The notes: generated by a model not told the origin, from the sequence alone. A stretch of 64,000 bases of DNA from Glandiceps talaboti (GCF_964340395.1 NC_135568.1:12521276-12585275); one strand, 5' to 3'. Shown: positions 1 through 12,500, numbered from the stretch's first letter. Made by a program: numbers and translations.

Positions 1-390
1 TATTTGTACTTTTTTTTACTGGTACAAAAGGCAGTTAGATGTTTTTGTTGCTGGTTTGTGTGTTAATTCTCAGTGTTTACGTGGAATAAAAATGCCTTGA
101 AGGAAACAGATTTCCATGCCTGTTATTAGTATTAATACTTAATATGACTTTTATACATTGCATCATACATCATATGAAATAGAATTTTAGTTTGTAGGAA
201 ACCTGCCAAATTTATAGTTGTGAGGATAAAGTGCATTTTTCTTGGAAGTAAATCTCAATAAAAGTGATATCTAGGCATTACATTTACAGACGATTGTTTA
301 TCGTTTGTTGTGTACAAGTCTTCAATGTAGTCAGTAATGGTGTCATTAACACATAATGCTGTGTTATATAATTGGTCTGTGAGGTACTGT
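1..390. other. Non-coding, nothing recognised
   Basis: AT-rich single-copy-looking sequence with no supported gene or repeat structure. Confidence 0.5.
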
Positions 391-720
391 GGTCATGGTT
401 GTGGTGGATGGGGATGATGGAATGAGGTCTGAGAGTGCTAGTTAATCACTGGGATGGGTGGGGATTTGGATGGAGGCTGAGAATATCACGGGATGGGGTA
501 TAGAGTACAAGTTAATCACGAGTTGGGTGGGGATTGGGATGGGGTGGGAGGTACACAAGTGTACTAGTTAATCATTTGGGGATGGGTGGGGATTTTGATG
601 GGGTTGTGGGAGGGAGGGGTGAGAGTACTAGTTGATCAGGGTGGGGATGGGGCTGAGATTACTAGTATAATCGTTGGGGGATTGGTGGGGTTGGGATGAG
701 GTGGAAAGTACTTAATATTT
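391..720. repeat. Degenerate G-rich minisatellite
   Basis: Four to five imperfect units of about 60-90 bp built from runs such as GGGATGGGTGGGGAT, each followed by a variant of AGTACTAGTTAATCA. The + strand is strongly G-rich with many GGG/GGGG runs, so it could form G-quadruplexes. No gene. Confidence 0.7.
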
Positions 721-775
721 AGTGTATGTATGTATATGTGTGTGTGTGCATATATATATGTGTGTGTGTGTGTGT
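721..775. repeat. TG/TATG-rich microsatellite
   Basis: Imperfect TG, TATG and TA dinucleotide tract just downstream of the G-rich minisatellite. Confidence 0.8.
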
Positions 776-963
776 TTCATCATCACGTGATGAGGCTAAC
801 AACTAGTACAACTGAGTGCATACATGGGGCAAATCACTGGACAACATGAATATTAAACTTGTGATGAATTGCAGAAAAGCTGACAAGCAAATTCCTTGCG
901 ATGCATATGACGACAACATTGCAAGGTACTGGAATTCTACATGCATACATGAAATGATTAATT

Positions 964-1117
964 GTATGTATGTATGTATGTATGTATGTATGTATGTATG
1001 TATGTATGTATGTATGTATGTATGTATGTATGTATGTATGTATGTATGTATGTATGTATGTATGTATGTATGTATGTATGTATGTATGTATGTATGTATG
1101 TATGTATGTATGTATGG
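964..1117. repeat. (TATG)n microsatellite, about 38 units
   Basis: Nearly perfect uninterrupted tetranucleotide run of about 154 bp. It creates open frames on both strands (Tyr-Val-Cys-Met and His-Thr-Tyr-Ile periodic) that are not genes. Confidence 0.97.
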
Positions 1118-1618
1118 AGGAAGGACAGTGATGTTACCTCCATGTTGTATACGACAAATTGCTTAATACGTTGCTCACCAAATTGCCTTGTGTAACTTGA
1201 TCATAAGGTTGACGCTGTGAATAGTAATATTCTATGTTGAATATAAACCTAGAGTCCCAAAAAAGATTTACTCTCACAAAAAAATCTTACGATTTATACA
1301 AAATGTCATGGGAAATCTTCAACATACTCAAGAGATGTGTATATAATGTAACTGAATCCCAAAACTACATATTATGGTGAAATGTCAAGGTCAGATGTCT
1401 TGGAAGAATTGAAATAATTGATGGATTCTCCTTGGAGAAATAATAATAACAAATTGTGTTCTGAAAATTGATGATAATGGAGAAAAGAGACGTGGAAATG
1501 AAACCTTTTTCTCTCATTTGTCTCGTATAGCAAGCCAAGGTGAAATAAATTTTGGGTACTTTTGAAAATTAATGTGGCAATTAATTTGTTGTGTTTTCTA
1601 GACAACAAAATGTAGCAA
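1118..1618. other. Non-coding spacer
   Basis: AT-rich sequence between the TATG microsatellite and the 43-bp minisatellite. No supported gene; the minus-strand frame at 1372-1608 has no recognisable domain. Confidence 0.4.
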
Positions 1619-2160
1619 TGTACATAGTAAAGATTTTTATTCTGTCAGCTATAAATACATGTAGCAATACTAAGATTTGTGTCTAACCAGAAGACGTAGC
1701 AATATTAGTAAGATTTCTGTTGTGCCAGACAATAAAATGTAGCAATGTTACTAAGATTTCTATTGTACCAGATGATAAAATGTAGCAAAAATAGTAAGAT
1801 TTATGTTGTGCTAGATGATAAAATGTAGTAATATTAGCTTTCTATTGTGCCAGATGATAAGATGTAGCAAAGTTAGTAAGATTTCTGTTGTGCCAGATGT
1901 TAAAATGTAGCAAAAATAGTAAGATTTCTGTTGTGCCAGATGATAAAATGTAGCAATATTAGTAAGATTTATGTTGTACCAGATGATAAAATGTAGCAAT
2001 GTTGGTAAGATTTTTGTCTTGCCAGAAGACATTGTACCAATTGTTAGTAAGATTTCTGTAGTGCCAGACAATAAAATTGTAGCAATGTGAGTAAGATTTT
2101 TGTCAAGCCAGACAATAAAATATTGCAATGTTAGTGCAATTTTTGTCTTGCCAGATATGT
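1619..2160. repeat. 43-bp minisatellite, about 11-12 divergent units
   Basis: The units follow the pattern TAAGATTTCTGTTGTGCCAG, then A(T/C)AATAAAATGTAGCAAT. Spacing between 1706, 1749 and later copies is 43-44 bp. Copies diverge by substitutions and small indels, so the array is old. A periodic minus-strand frame (1811-2170) is a product of the repeat. Confidence 0.9.
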
Positions 2161-2755
2161 TCTGCTTCATTGGGTTACCTTGCTTTTGTTGTATCTTTCG
2201 TATTGACGGTAGTTCAAAGATTTCTGAATTTTAAGTGCTTGTCAGTTTAGATCCCGAGGCAGTAATTTCTTCTTCAGTCCAACTGCAAGCTGCAAATGTA
2301 AAATATACCAATTATGATAAAATTAGATCAAATTATTGGCGGTGAGTCTTTTATTCACCGAATACCGCATGTTACAATGCCAATTACGACAGTCACTGTG
2401 AACGTGTATTTTGTACAAAATGTATCTCGTTCACCAAGGATAGGTCACTAGCATGGTGACTTCTCCAGAGACAAGTTGGAAGTGCATCACATTACACAGA
2501 CAGGAGAATGTAGTGTGCAATTATTTGGACCTCTCGTGTCCACTTGAAGACATTATCTTCTAGTCACACTTTGTGAAAAAATAGAACGAAAGATTTTTTG
2601 TTGTATCGTGCCGACTTACAGATGTACAAGTGGCATCTAGATAAAAGTCACTGATTGAATGTTGTTACTTGTGTACAAAGAGGGATGTAGAAAATTATTC
2701 TCAGGCTGTTAAATAGTAATTATACTAGATGGAAAATTATTGTGGCAGTAAAGTG
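2161..2755. other. Non-coding spacer
   Basis: No supported gene or strong repeat between the 43-bp array and the G-run at 2760. Confidence 0.4.
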
Positions 2756-2759
2756 GCGA

Positions 2760-2792
2760 GGGGGGGGGGGGATGGGAGGAGGGGGTATGGTA
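2760..2792 (+). repeat. Poly-G / G4-prone tract
   Basis: A run of about 11 G followed by GATGGGAGGAGGGGG. Enough G-runs on the + strand for an intramolecular G-quadruplex. Confidence 0.8.
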
Positions 2793-2835
2793 TTATTTAT
2801 CTTTTACAAAAATGTTACCAGTCTATGTCAGCAAT

Positions 2836-3195
2836 CACCACCACCACCACCACCACCACCACCACCACCACCACCACCACCACCATTGCCACCACCATTA
2901 TCACCATCACCACCACCACCACCACCACCACCACCACCACTATCACCATCACCATCACCACCACCACCACCATTGCCACCACCATTGCCATCACCATCAC
3001 CACCACCACCACCACCACCACCACCACCATTGCCACCATCACCATCACCACCACCATCACCACCACCACCACCACCACCACCACCACCACCACCACCACC
3101 ACCACCACCATTGCCACCATCACCACCACCATTGCCACCATCACCATCACCATCACCACCACCACCATCTTCATCATCATCATCATCATCATCAA
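2836..3195. repeat. (CAC/CAT)n trinucleotide repeat
   Basis: About 360 bp of CCA triplets with CAT, TTG and ATC interruptions. It opens poly-Thr, poly-Pro, poly-His, poly-Val and poly-Gly frames across several reading frames and both strands. Such simultaneous open frames are expected from a trinucleotide repeat and do not indicate a gene. Confidence 0.97.
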
Positions 3196-3205
3196 ATGCT
3201 AGCAT

Positions 3206-3285
3206 GTATGTGTGTGTGTCTTTGTGTGTGCGTATGCATGTGTGTGTATGCATGTGTGCGTGCGTGCGTGTGTGTGTGTGTGTGG
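3206..3285. repeat. (TG)n / TGTGCG microsatellite
   Basis: Dinucleotide TG tract with GC interruptions directly after the trinucleotide repeat, forming a compound microsatellite of about 450 bp overall. Confidence 0.9.
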
Positions 3286-3780
3286 TATATTTCCTGGTAT
3301 TTATACAGTCATTATACACACATCAACAGACACATACAAAATACATGTCGATATAAACCATCTTTAGTCAATAAAAGGACATTTTTTTGATCAGATAACG
3401 AAATAACTCGAATACAATACAATAGTCTCACTAATCACAATGTGATGAGTATTAGATATATGGCATTTCTGAAAGAGATGTCGATTCTTATCAAAACAAC
3501 TTAAAACTTAGCGTACCATTTAAACCAATTATCTATGACTCATTTAATCTGACGATTTCTTTTCAAGTACACGAAATCCGTCGTTTCAGCACTCTGTGAA
3601 AAGATGTCAGTGAAAGTGACTCACTAGATAATCATATAAATGTTCAATTTTAGACTGATAATAAATTATCTGTTATGTTGAACAGAGCTGACTGATTAGA
3701 TCTATAGATACACAAATCTAATAATACCTGTATGAGTCATAGTATTATTATTTCTTCATCTTCAGTGTTTTCCTTGAGGC
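3286..3780. other. Non-coding spacer
   Basis: AT-rich, with no supported gene, RNA or repeat structure. Confidence 0.4.
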
Positions 3781-4215
3781 TAATTTTTTTGCAATATAGC
3801 TTTTTACTATAATACCTTCAAATTTGGCTTTAATTTGGCAAATATTTTGAAATATCATTTTTTTACTGTAGAACATTTTATTTTGGTTAATTGTTGGCGA
3901 TATTGCATTTTATTGTAATACTGTCAAATTTTGGCTCTAATTTGGCTACTTTCTTGGTAATGTCGCTTTTTACTACGCCTTCAAAATGATGAATCGATAG
4001 GTATAGGTTCACACAGGTGATGTGAAAGAAACAAAAACTGGCATGGAATTCTCACTTTTGGCCTCATTTTGGCAATGCTGCAAATGTTTTGCAATGTTCA
4101 TCTTTGAAAATGTTCTGTGGTGCTGTAATGTCTTCAAAATAATGAGACAATAGGTTATAATATAACAGAGTTACAAGAATGAAACAAAAAACTGCCATGA
4201 AATTCTGACTTTTGG
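3780..4215. repeat. Degenerate tandem repeats (about 70 bp and about 150 bp)
   Basis: Three to four weak copies of a TTTGGCT(T/C)TAATTTGGC...TTTTTACT unit, then two clearer copies starting near 3985 and 4136. The latter share GAAACAAAAACTG(G/C)CATG(G/A)AATTCT followed by TTTTGGC, about 150 bp apart. Confidence 0.6.
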
Positions 4216-4596
4216 CTGGCTTGACATTCAGTCTTGCAATGAGAATTCCACTTAGGTGTCATTTTGTGTGCATGCAAAAAATAATCGACAAAAAATGACC
4301 TCGGCAATTTTGAAGAATTTGTATGCAAGCCAAAAATCTTTGACAAAAAAGAATTCTGAAGAATTTTTGCAAATTACTACATAAAAAGCTACGATTGAGA
4401 ATCCCATAGAAATGGATGTACACTAGACTGTATCCAAGGTACAGAAAAATATGTTGCTGTTACCATGGTGACTAATTTGAATTCAGGTCATGACCTATTC
4501 AGGTGTATAATTAAGATGAGTATTTGCAAACAGGAGACAAGATATGTAACCAAGCAGATGACATATGTACGGTAGTCAAACTTCTGTCTGACTACT

Positions 4597-4785
4597 GCTG
4601 TACTTTGAGATGTTATTACCCAATCTTTTTCTTCGTTCAGGCAAGGAAAATACAAGTGACCTAAGGGGTCTTTGTCACTACGAGTTGCTAAATGAGTAGT
4701 GACAACCCTTAGGTCACAAGTATTTGAATCTGAATGAAGAAAAATGTTGGAGAATAACGTAAGTTACGAGCGGCAGTAATATCAA
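4597..4785. mobile_element. Fold-back (palindromic) MITE-like element
   Basis: The left half (CTTCGTTCAGGCAAGG, GTGACCTAAGGGGTC, TTGTCACTAC) is mirrored on the opposite strand by the right half, giving two imperfect arms of about 90 bp around a centre near 4692. A solitary arm recurs at about 25955-26010, as expected for an interspersed element. No coding capacity. Confidence 0.7.
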
Positions 4786-4789
4786 AGAA

Positions 4790-5460
4790 AAATTGGGGAA
4801 AGTAATGACAATTGTGAACGCTTTGACTCATATTATCTGTCATATTTCGAACACAGGCAGAGCCAGTGACACTACCAAGCCTCTTTGTGGGATGGCAGCG
4901 GGATAAGGGTGAAGGTGGGGGCTTGGGCTACGTCAGTGGGTTTCATCTACCTGCCCATTGATCTCTGCATCCATGCATAGCCTTACAGCTGAAGTTGAGG
5001 CTTGTATTTGTAATGGCAGCTACCTTTCAAACCCAAAACAAAGGTGATATACTATAGGGCCTATATATAGACACATCACTTTGTTTAGTGACCTTATTTC
5101 ATTTGAACGGTTACCCTGTAATGACAGCCATTTTTAACATAAAGAAAAAAAATCCCTGATGATGCGTGAATAGAATAATTTGTTGAATAAAATATCAACC
5201 AGTTTAAAAGCATTTTCATAGATTCATAATGGCATGAATGTATAATGTATAACTTTGATAAATTTAGACGCTAAACAGCGGTATGATTAGGGTTGATTTG
5301 TATACGAGCTGACATAGTTAAATTATATCTTTACTGATTTATTATTAATAATGATAATAATGTTGGTTTTTATGTCGTGCTTTTCCACTCTGTGCTCAAA
5401 GCACTTTACAATTATTACCCCTGACATGGATCTATAGCGACGCAACCTGAATTTGTTATT
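4790..5460. other. Non-coding spacer
   Basis: No gene seen. The stretch 5360-5440 (TTTATGTCGTGCTTTTCCAC, then CAAAGCACTTTACAATTATT) resembles a segment near 13083-13115, so it may be a decayed interspersed repeat. Confidence 0.35.
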
Positions 5461-5462
5461 TA

Positions 5463-5463
<1 letters not shown>

Positions 5464-5494
<31 letters not shown>

Positions 5495-5632
5495 GCAGAC
5501 AGACAGACCGAGAGACAGAGAGGCACAGGCAGGCAAGCAGACAGGCAGACAGGCAGACAGACAGACAGAGAGGCACAGGCAGGCAGGCAGACAGACAGAC
5601 AGGCAGACAGACAGAGACAGACAGACAGACTA
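5464..5632. repeat. (CAGA)n microsatellite
   Basis: About 165 bp of CAGA tetranucleotides with GGCA, GAGA and GGCACA interruptions that repeat as a block (GAGAGGCACAGGCAGG occurs twice), suggesting internal duplication. Confidence 0.95.
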
Positions 5633-5639
5633 ATGTGAA

Positions 5640-7690
5640 TTATAATATGACATATAGTTTCTGAAAGTCACACAGTTCAGTATTATCTCCATCTTATGCA
5701 ATGTTTAGAAAGCTGTGTTTTTGCTAAATATTTAGATAACATATTCTCATGTTATATTCCAAAATTAATATGAAATATCACCATGGAAACTGAAAACTTT
5801 ATTATACATGCCTTTGTTGTATTCTACATCTTTGAAAACCGTGTGATGTATATTATAGATGAATTACAACACTTCGCTAAAATTGAATTTATGTCAGTTA
5901 CTGAGCACAGTCAATATATGTGTTTTGGCTTTATATCTCACTTAGCATATTTAGGTGAAACAATTTTTGTGTCAAAATAAACCACCGTTCAAATTGAACC
6001 ACTTTCACCTGATAAATTGTTTATGTTTATTTATTGTACATGTAAATCAGTACGTAAATTTAGCTGTAATATGGCTGTAAGCACACTTTTTGTCAAAATT
6101 GTTTATGAAACTTAAAATACAGTGGAGCCAAAATATGAAAAAAAGGAAATTGTATAAATTTGTTATGCACTAAAAGAAATAAATAGACAGTACCTATTAT
6201 TTGAAATTCTTGTGCCAAGAGATCAATAATTGAGTAGGTCATGCCTGCGTGGTTGTATAACTCGTTACTGTATGTAGTGGGTGGTTTGATTAACGAGATA
6301 TGACAGCTCGTCAGGCATCCTGTAAACATGCGTTGATTGGGGGTCTAGCCTTGTTGTGACCCCAGGAAGTGTGTCGCAAAATAAGAAATTGATATTAAAT
6401 TGTTTCGACGTCTAAGCTGTGACAATCTATAAACTGAACACTGTTTTAGGGAGTGCATAGCTGCAATTTGGCCATAGAGGGCGCTATACAACTTAAATTG
6501 CCTGAGGAAATTCTACTGCAATATTATTGGATGTTTTGTGATAATTATGTCTTTTATGTCATGTAACTGTTGGAAAGTTCTAGGACTTAAGTCATGTGTT
6601 TACTAAGAGAAATGATCACTATTGCAAAGTGTATTTTTTTTTTTATGTGTGTGTGTGTCGAACGTAGAATGGCATACTGATAACAATACAGACTTGTATA
6701 TGCTTGTCAGTATTCGGAAGATATGAAAATTCATTATATTTTTCAGGAATGGAATTGGGAATGTGAAACAAAATTCACCCCTAAGATGCTGTAGACTTTT
6801 CATATAAAAGACTCCGTAGGGGAAGGACTTTTCATGCAAAAGACTCCCTAGGCCAATGGCTTTTCCCACTGCAGAGTAGGATCTTACCTACTCTGGAATA
6901 AAATATACAACCAATTCTATTATTTCTTTATCCACACACACTACATTTACCGGTACATTGTCAAATGAATATTAATTTACCCAGATATGAGGTGAAGAGG
7001 TGAAAATTGGGCTTATGCAAATGAGTAAAACTTGTCTGCATATAATTATGCAGATGTGGCCTGGGAACCAGGAAGGGACTGTCAGTAAGCATGGAGACAT
7101 AGTGTTGTGGGGTTAAGATACACCCAAATACACATAAAGGAAAGCATGGACAATATTTTGTGTGGAAAGAACCGGGCTTGTAGAACAAAAAGAAAATCTC
7201 AAGAATGCCGTACTATATCTGCAGCAGTCTCAAATCATATATGAAACAATAAACAGAATTGTATTATCTTGGGAATTCATAATATTGAAATTTTCAACCA
7301 TATTTTCTAGATAACATTTTTCTTCTTCATAATTGATGTTGAGAAATTTGTCTCATTTGAAAAATTATTGAATAACCTTATCTCAAATGAATGAAATGAT
7401 ACGTGCGAAAATTGTTGAAATATTGATGATGTTAGTTATTTTTTTTTATACAAAGGCTACTCAGATAGAAAACTATCATTGTACACCTGCTACTATCAGT
7501 TATTCAAATATGCTAATTTATGCTTTTTCTGTTGACAGGCAGTCTAACCTTCTGTGAACAAAATTTGTCATTTTGCATCAGGAAATAGGAAAAGCTTACA
7601 TAAAATTGAATATGGAACATTTCCTTTGATCGGTGAGAATGCACTGTGTAGACAGAGTACTAGAAATAATGGAGCTTTTTTGCTAAGGTC
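5640..7690. other. Non-coding spacer, no gene recognised
   Basis: AT-rich DNA. Short frames at 5783-5980 (+), 6093-6329 (-), 6603-6869 (-) and 6961-7188 (-) have no recognisable domain and no splice context that I trust. Confidence 0.4.
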
Positions 7691-7759
7691 TGGGAACCGT
7701 GGTAACAGAGGGGTGAATCTGGTAAAACTTGCATAGTTTCCTATATATTATACCATAAT

Positions 7760-8134
7760 ATTGATGGGGAACCCCGGGTAAAATGACAGGGGATCTCAGG
7801 TAGATTTTACCTACTTACTGCCCTTAACAAAAACATTGGTAGGGAACCCTGGTAAAATGACAGGGGAACTCAGGTAGATTTTACCTGCTTACTACCCTTA
7901 ACAAAAACATTGGTAGGGAACCCTGGTAAAATGACAGGGGAACTCAGGTAGATTTTACCTGCTTACTACCCTTAACAAAAACATTGGTAGGGAACCCTGG
8001 TAAAATGACAGGGGAACTCAGGTAGATTTTACCTGCTTACTACCCTTAACAAAAACATTGGTAGGGAACCCAGGTAAAATGACTGGGGAACTCAGGTAGA
8101 TTTTACCTGCTTACCACCCATAACAAAAACATTG
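7760..8134. repeat. 74-bp minisatellite, five units
   Basis: Units begin ACATTGGTAGGGAACCCTGG and contain GGTAAAATGACAGGGG, CTCAGGTAGATTTTACC and CTACCCTTAACAAAAAC. Successive copies (7833, 7907 and later) are exactly 74 bp apart and nearly identical, so amplification is recent. Each unit holds the inverted pair GGTAAAAT / ATTTTACC. Diverged relatives flank the array at 7688-7760 and occur at 13.2, 18.8, 20.1, 20.9, 26.2 and 29.2 kb. Confidence 0.95.
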
Positions 8135-8329
8135 TAATGTATGGGATTTCCTACTAGTTTGTAACACTGAGGGCTTTTTCCAGCAGCTTGTCGATGAAAA
8201 TATTACAGTAAAATTTAAAAGAAGAAACTCTTTCATTTTATCAGTTTTGGATTTTAATGTATATCACACATTTGTGATTGTGAAATAGTCAAATACATGC
8301 ATTTTTGTTGAAAGCATAAAATAATAACT

Positions 8330-8690
8330 ACAATTTTTGAAAAATGAGACAAAATCTTGGAATATTGAAAGAGAGTAAATACTGCACACAGATAACTGTG
8401 TTGCACTGTAAACTATTTGTATTTTACAGAAAAATCGGACAAAATGAAAAAGGAGATTTTAAAAAAAGTGAAAAAATAGCACACAGAGATAAAGTGTGTG
8501 AAACTGTATGTATTTAACAAAAAATGAAGGAAAATGAAAGGAAAAATCTCAAATACCTTACACTGATAAATATCGTAAAACTATTTGTAGTTTGCAGAAA
8601 AATCAAAAGAAAAAATCTTTTACAAAATGGTGAAATGTAATGAATACCATGCATACACAGATATATGTATTTCACAGAAAAATGAAAGAA
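8330..8690. repeat. Degenerate ~95-bp tandem repeat
   Basis: Four weak copies of a unit with CACACAGATAA...CTATTTGTATTT(A/C)CAGAAAAATC and A-rich AATGAAAGAAAA segments. Strongly diverged. Confidence 0.55.
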
Positions 8691-8699
8691 AATATTGTA

Positions 8700-9780
8700 A
8701 AGTAATATTATTTCAAGAAATATACATGAATGAATGTGTGTATTTCATAGATGTTGGGTTGTGAGTCAGATACAAGGTAATGGTATTTCCCTTCATGTTG
8801 GCCTCCAGATCTGATATTATTATGGTGAGATCCGGCAAAATTCTACATGATTCCCTGGAGATGAAGAAGTTGATGCATATCTTAGAGTCAAGAAATCTCA
8901 TGAGATCTCATGAGAGTTCATATTTCCCTGTACTTCTTTTGTTAAAAATTTGTTTTTAAACAGTTGTGTTGTTGTTACATGGACAGGTCAAAGGTCATGA
9001 GACAAAGTTCATTGCTTTTGTTGAGGGTGGTATTAGTAGATTAAACCTACTGGTGATCCCTTGTAGTTACAATATTAGGGTACAAACAAAAAGATGGTAG
9101 TATATGGGAAACTGCTTTAGCTATATCCCCCCCCCCCCCCCTCCCACTAGAGATATTTGATCAAACTGTACAAGTAGGTCAAGCGAATTCAGAGCATGTC
9201 CTCAATAAACCATGTTTTCTAATCATACGGCAAACCTTGAAATAGTTGAGTTTGGAAAACGGAAATGGCAAGTAGTGTCAGCACTTCCTAAATCTTGAAT
9301 TAGTATTTTTTCGAACAATATCCCGTTCTCTGTTTGCTAAGAAATCTACGTCATTATAACACAGATACACTACGAGTGACACCCTCTGAAAAAACCCACA
9401 GTTGAACGTATACGTCAGTCTCTCAGTGACATGTGTATCGTTGCAGGAAATTCCAATAAGTACTCCTGACAGACGTACGTACAGTTCATGCAAGAACAGT
9501 GATGTATTAGACGAACTGTTTTTTACGTCACAAAATGGACAGACAGGAAATGGAGTAATCTGTACTTGCAAACCACACAGAATTCAAATATATCACCCGA
9601 GATAAAACTATACAGTGAGGTTAATAAATAAGTAATTCGTGTGACTCCGTTTACCAATCATTTATTCTGGGTCACTGACTTGCTAATACATGATTTTTTT
9701 TATATATAAAGTAACATGATGTTTATTCAATTTTGTGCGAAATTTTCAAAACAGTTGCAAAATTGCTTTTCTTAAAATCA
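8700..9780. other. Non-coding spacer with a perfect 20-bp palindrome
   Basis: Mostly unique sequence. TCTCATGAGATCTCATGAGA at 8896-8915 is its own reverse complement. A stop-free stretch at 9447-9605 preceded by an AG is discussed as a weak exon candidate only. Confidence 0.4.
9129..9142. repeat. Poly-C tract
   Basis: Homopolymer C run of about 13-14 bases. Confidence 0.9.
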
Positions 9781-10579
9781 TAAATACTGATGTTGACATG
9801 GAAAAAATCCATGGATTTTAGCCAATGTTTGTTGATTCTGTGTTTTTTCCTAAGCTGATGATGGTAAAAATGATGTTAGAGACATGGAAAAACCATGAAT
9901 ATCTACTGATGCCATGATTTTCTTTATGATAGAGAAAAAAATCCTGGAATAGACAGTGTGCAAATTTGTCAATCCCGCTTCAGATTATGAAATCCTAGAT
10001 TTAAAAACAAAGATGGGGATATGCAGGTATCCGTTCGAGGTTATAATTTGTTTTAAAATAAAATTCCCTGTGACAGACAAAAGAAAATTAATCTCCGTAA
10101 TTGCCTTTTCGAAATACTCAATGTGTTTTTCAAAACCTTGTTAAAATTAAGTTGTGGTAAATTTGATAGTATTCATTTAATCGTATCAAAAGGAACTGTA
10201 TTTATGTGCAGAAACAGGGGATTTCTTTTCTGTAGAGTTATACCATCAAATGTATCTCACTAAGTCAGTGTGCCTTTATACTGAAAGACGAAAGTTTGTT
10301 CTTTTTGAATTTCGACTTATATACTTCAGTTTGAATTAATTTGTGTAACTCATTCCTTTACAAATTTTACCCGCTGAGGTGTGAAATTAGTCTGACTTTC
10401 CAACTGCCTTTCTCAATAACTAGATATTTGATAAGGAGGAGGATAATTAGCATATTTAAATGATGTGCTAATAGACTATGCAAATTTGGTGTTTGGCTTG
10501 TTTGGAGTGGTAGGCAGGGTTAAGGTAGATATGAGTTGTACGAGAGAACATAGAAACATGTACATTTCAACATTAGCAT

Positions 10580-10660
10580 ACACACACATACACACCCACA
10601 CACATACACACACATTCCCCCCCCCCCCCCACACACACACACACACACCCACACACACAG
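10580..10660. repeat. (CA)n microsatellite interrupted by poly-C
   Basis: CACACA tract, then about 12 C, then CACACA again. Same architecture as the tract at 59.9 kb. Confidence 0.93.
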
Positions 10661-10799
10661 ATGTATATATGCATATGTTATATATTATATGTTATTGTTA
10701 TTTATTCAGATTTCTAGTCATTTTGTATGACTTAAGCTTTCTAGTGTCTGATACGAGAATTGCAAATGTTTGTACATAAGGCTAGTGGCCATATAGTAT

Positions 10800-10822
10800 T
10801 GATTGATTGATTGATTGATTGA
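10800..10822. repeat. (GATT)n microsatellite
   Basis: Five to six perfect GATT units, followed by TTA-rich sequence to about 10890. Confidence 0.9.
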
Positions 10823-10979
10823 CATGTTATTGCCCTGATATACATTTTATTTATTTATTACTTATATTTATTATTTATTATTACTTTATTATCCCTCACA
10901 GGGAAATTTTTCTTTGTATAAATTATGATTTGCATCTTGTGAGATAACCAATATGTGAGAGTATCTCACCTGCATTAGA

Positions 10980-11285
10980 TGTAACTGCATGATCACACAA
11001 CCAACGATATACTTAAAATTGTAATAATTAGACATTGTAGATGTCAATTAGAGGTTTATTTTATCTATAAGTAGTATAGTAATTCGTTGAAATTGTGATT
11101 CATACAGACTCAAAAATCTTACATCATACTTTTAGATATGTATACAGCTACACAAATATGTTTATACCCACAGGTGATTCAATACTGTTCAGGGTGTACA
11201 ATATTACAAGTAAGTTATTATATCTCACAAAACAGGTAATACATAAAACATCCCTGTCGCAGCTAGTGTACCGTTGACATGAAAA
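10980..11285 (+). mobile_element. Interspersed non-autonomous element, copy 1
   Basis: Shares blocks in the same order with 14395-14700 and 43960-44230: CAACCAACGATA, then ATTAGACATTGTAGATGTCA, ATTAGAGG, then ACCCACAGGTGATTCA and CTGTTCAGGGTGTA. It also keeps CAAGTAAGTTATTA and GCAGCTAGTGTACCG, which correspond to the repeat unit amplified at 44-46 kb. No coding capacity; ends and target duplication not resolved. Confidence 0.65.
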
Positions 11286-11702
11286 GGTATTTATCTTAAT
11301 GATGTGCTGTGTTGTTGTGTACATAGCCCAAAGCAACTTGTAAGCTTCACTTGTTTGGCACAAGTGTCGACTAGGTTCCTATCTAAAACAATGGTATGAT
11401 AACGTATGTATATTACTGAGGCATATAATGACCTACAACTTGCCATTAGCTAAGTAATTAATTGCCAACATGTTGTGAGATTAATTGATTTAGATTGTGT
11501 GACTAATGGATAGATGTCACAGCAATGTCAATGTCATTGTCAACAGAGCAGGGGTTAATTGATCCTTCTAATTCTTCCACATCAATTTAAAACAGGTAAC
11601 TAAAAGAAAAGTGACTTTTATGTAAACACCACGTCTCTCAAACAGAAGATTAAAAATGTTTCAATTTCTGTTTACCTTGTGTAGGATATTGAAAGGTTGT
11701 TT

Positions 11703-12500
11703 GGCCATATAACGTAAACTCTTAGTTTCTCATATATCTCCTCTGGATTTCAGTGTTGTATATATTGAAAACTTGCTGAACAAATGTTGGACATATAAGT
11801 AAACTCTTAGTTTCTCATATATCTCCTCTGGATTTCAGTGTTGTATATTTTGAAAACTTGCTGAACAAATGTTGGACATATAACCTAAACTTTTAGTTTC
11901 TCTTTTATCTCCTCTAGATTTCCGTGTATATTTCCTGTATTGTTTATTGACAGCTTGCTGGTCATACAACCTAAACTCTTAGTTTCTCATTTTATTCTTG
12001 CAAGATTTTAGTAATTCCCTGAGTGATGTGGAGTATTGAAAGCTTATCAGACATATTAGTGAAATCTTAGTTTCGTACCTCATGAAGATTTCAGGGATTC
12101 CCTGATGAAGCTGTGTGGTGTATAGAAAGCTTGTTGGACATCCCATTTAGAATCATAGTTTCTCACTGTATTCCATGGTTCTGAGAGACGTGTATTGAAA
12201 GCTTGTTGGACATCCCATATAAAATCATAGTTTCTCAATGTATTCCATGGTTCTGAGAGACTTCTGTATTGAAAGCTTGTTGGACATACTATTTAAAATC
12301 ATAGTTTCTCACTTTATTCCATCTAGATTTCAGTGGTTCTAAAAGCCTTGTGTATTGAAAGCTGTTGGACATACCATTTAAAATAATAGTTTCTCACTTT
12401 ATTTCTGCTAGATTTCAGTCATTCTGAGAGTCTTCTGTTATGCAAGCTTTGTAGACATACAGCTCAAAAGCTTAGTTTCTCTTAGTTTGTCGTGATTTTA
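11703..12500. repeat. Degenerate minisatellite, unit about 70-100 bp
   Basis: About nine copies of a unit with CTTAGTTTCTCAT...CTCTGGATTTCAGTG...TTGAAAACTTGCT...GTTGGACATAT. The first two copies (11714 and 11801) are 87 bp apart and nearly identical; later ones are progressively diverged. Confidence 0.85.

Noticed and set aside
816-1195. Tyr-Val-Cys-Met periodic frames
   Set aside because: Translation of the TATG microsatellite.
2729-3390. Long poly-Pro, poly-His, poly-Thr, poly-Val and poly-Gly open frames
   Set aside because: All are the same CCA/CAT trinucleotide repeat read in different frames and strands; no domain, start context or splice evidence.
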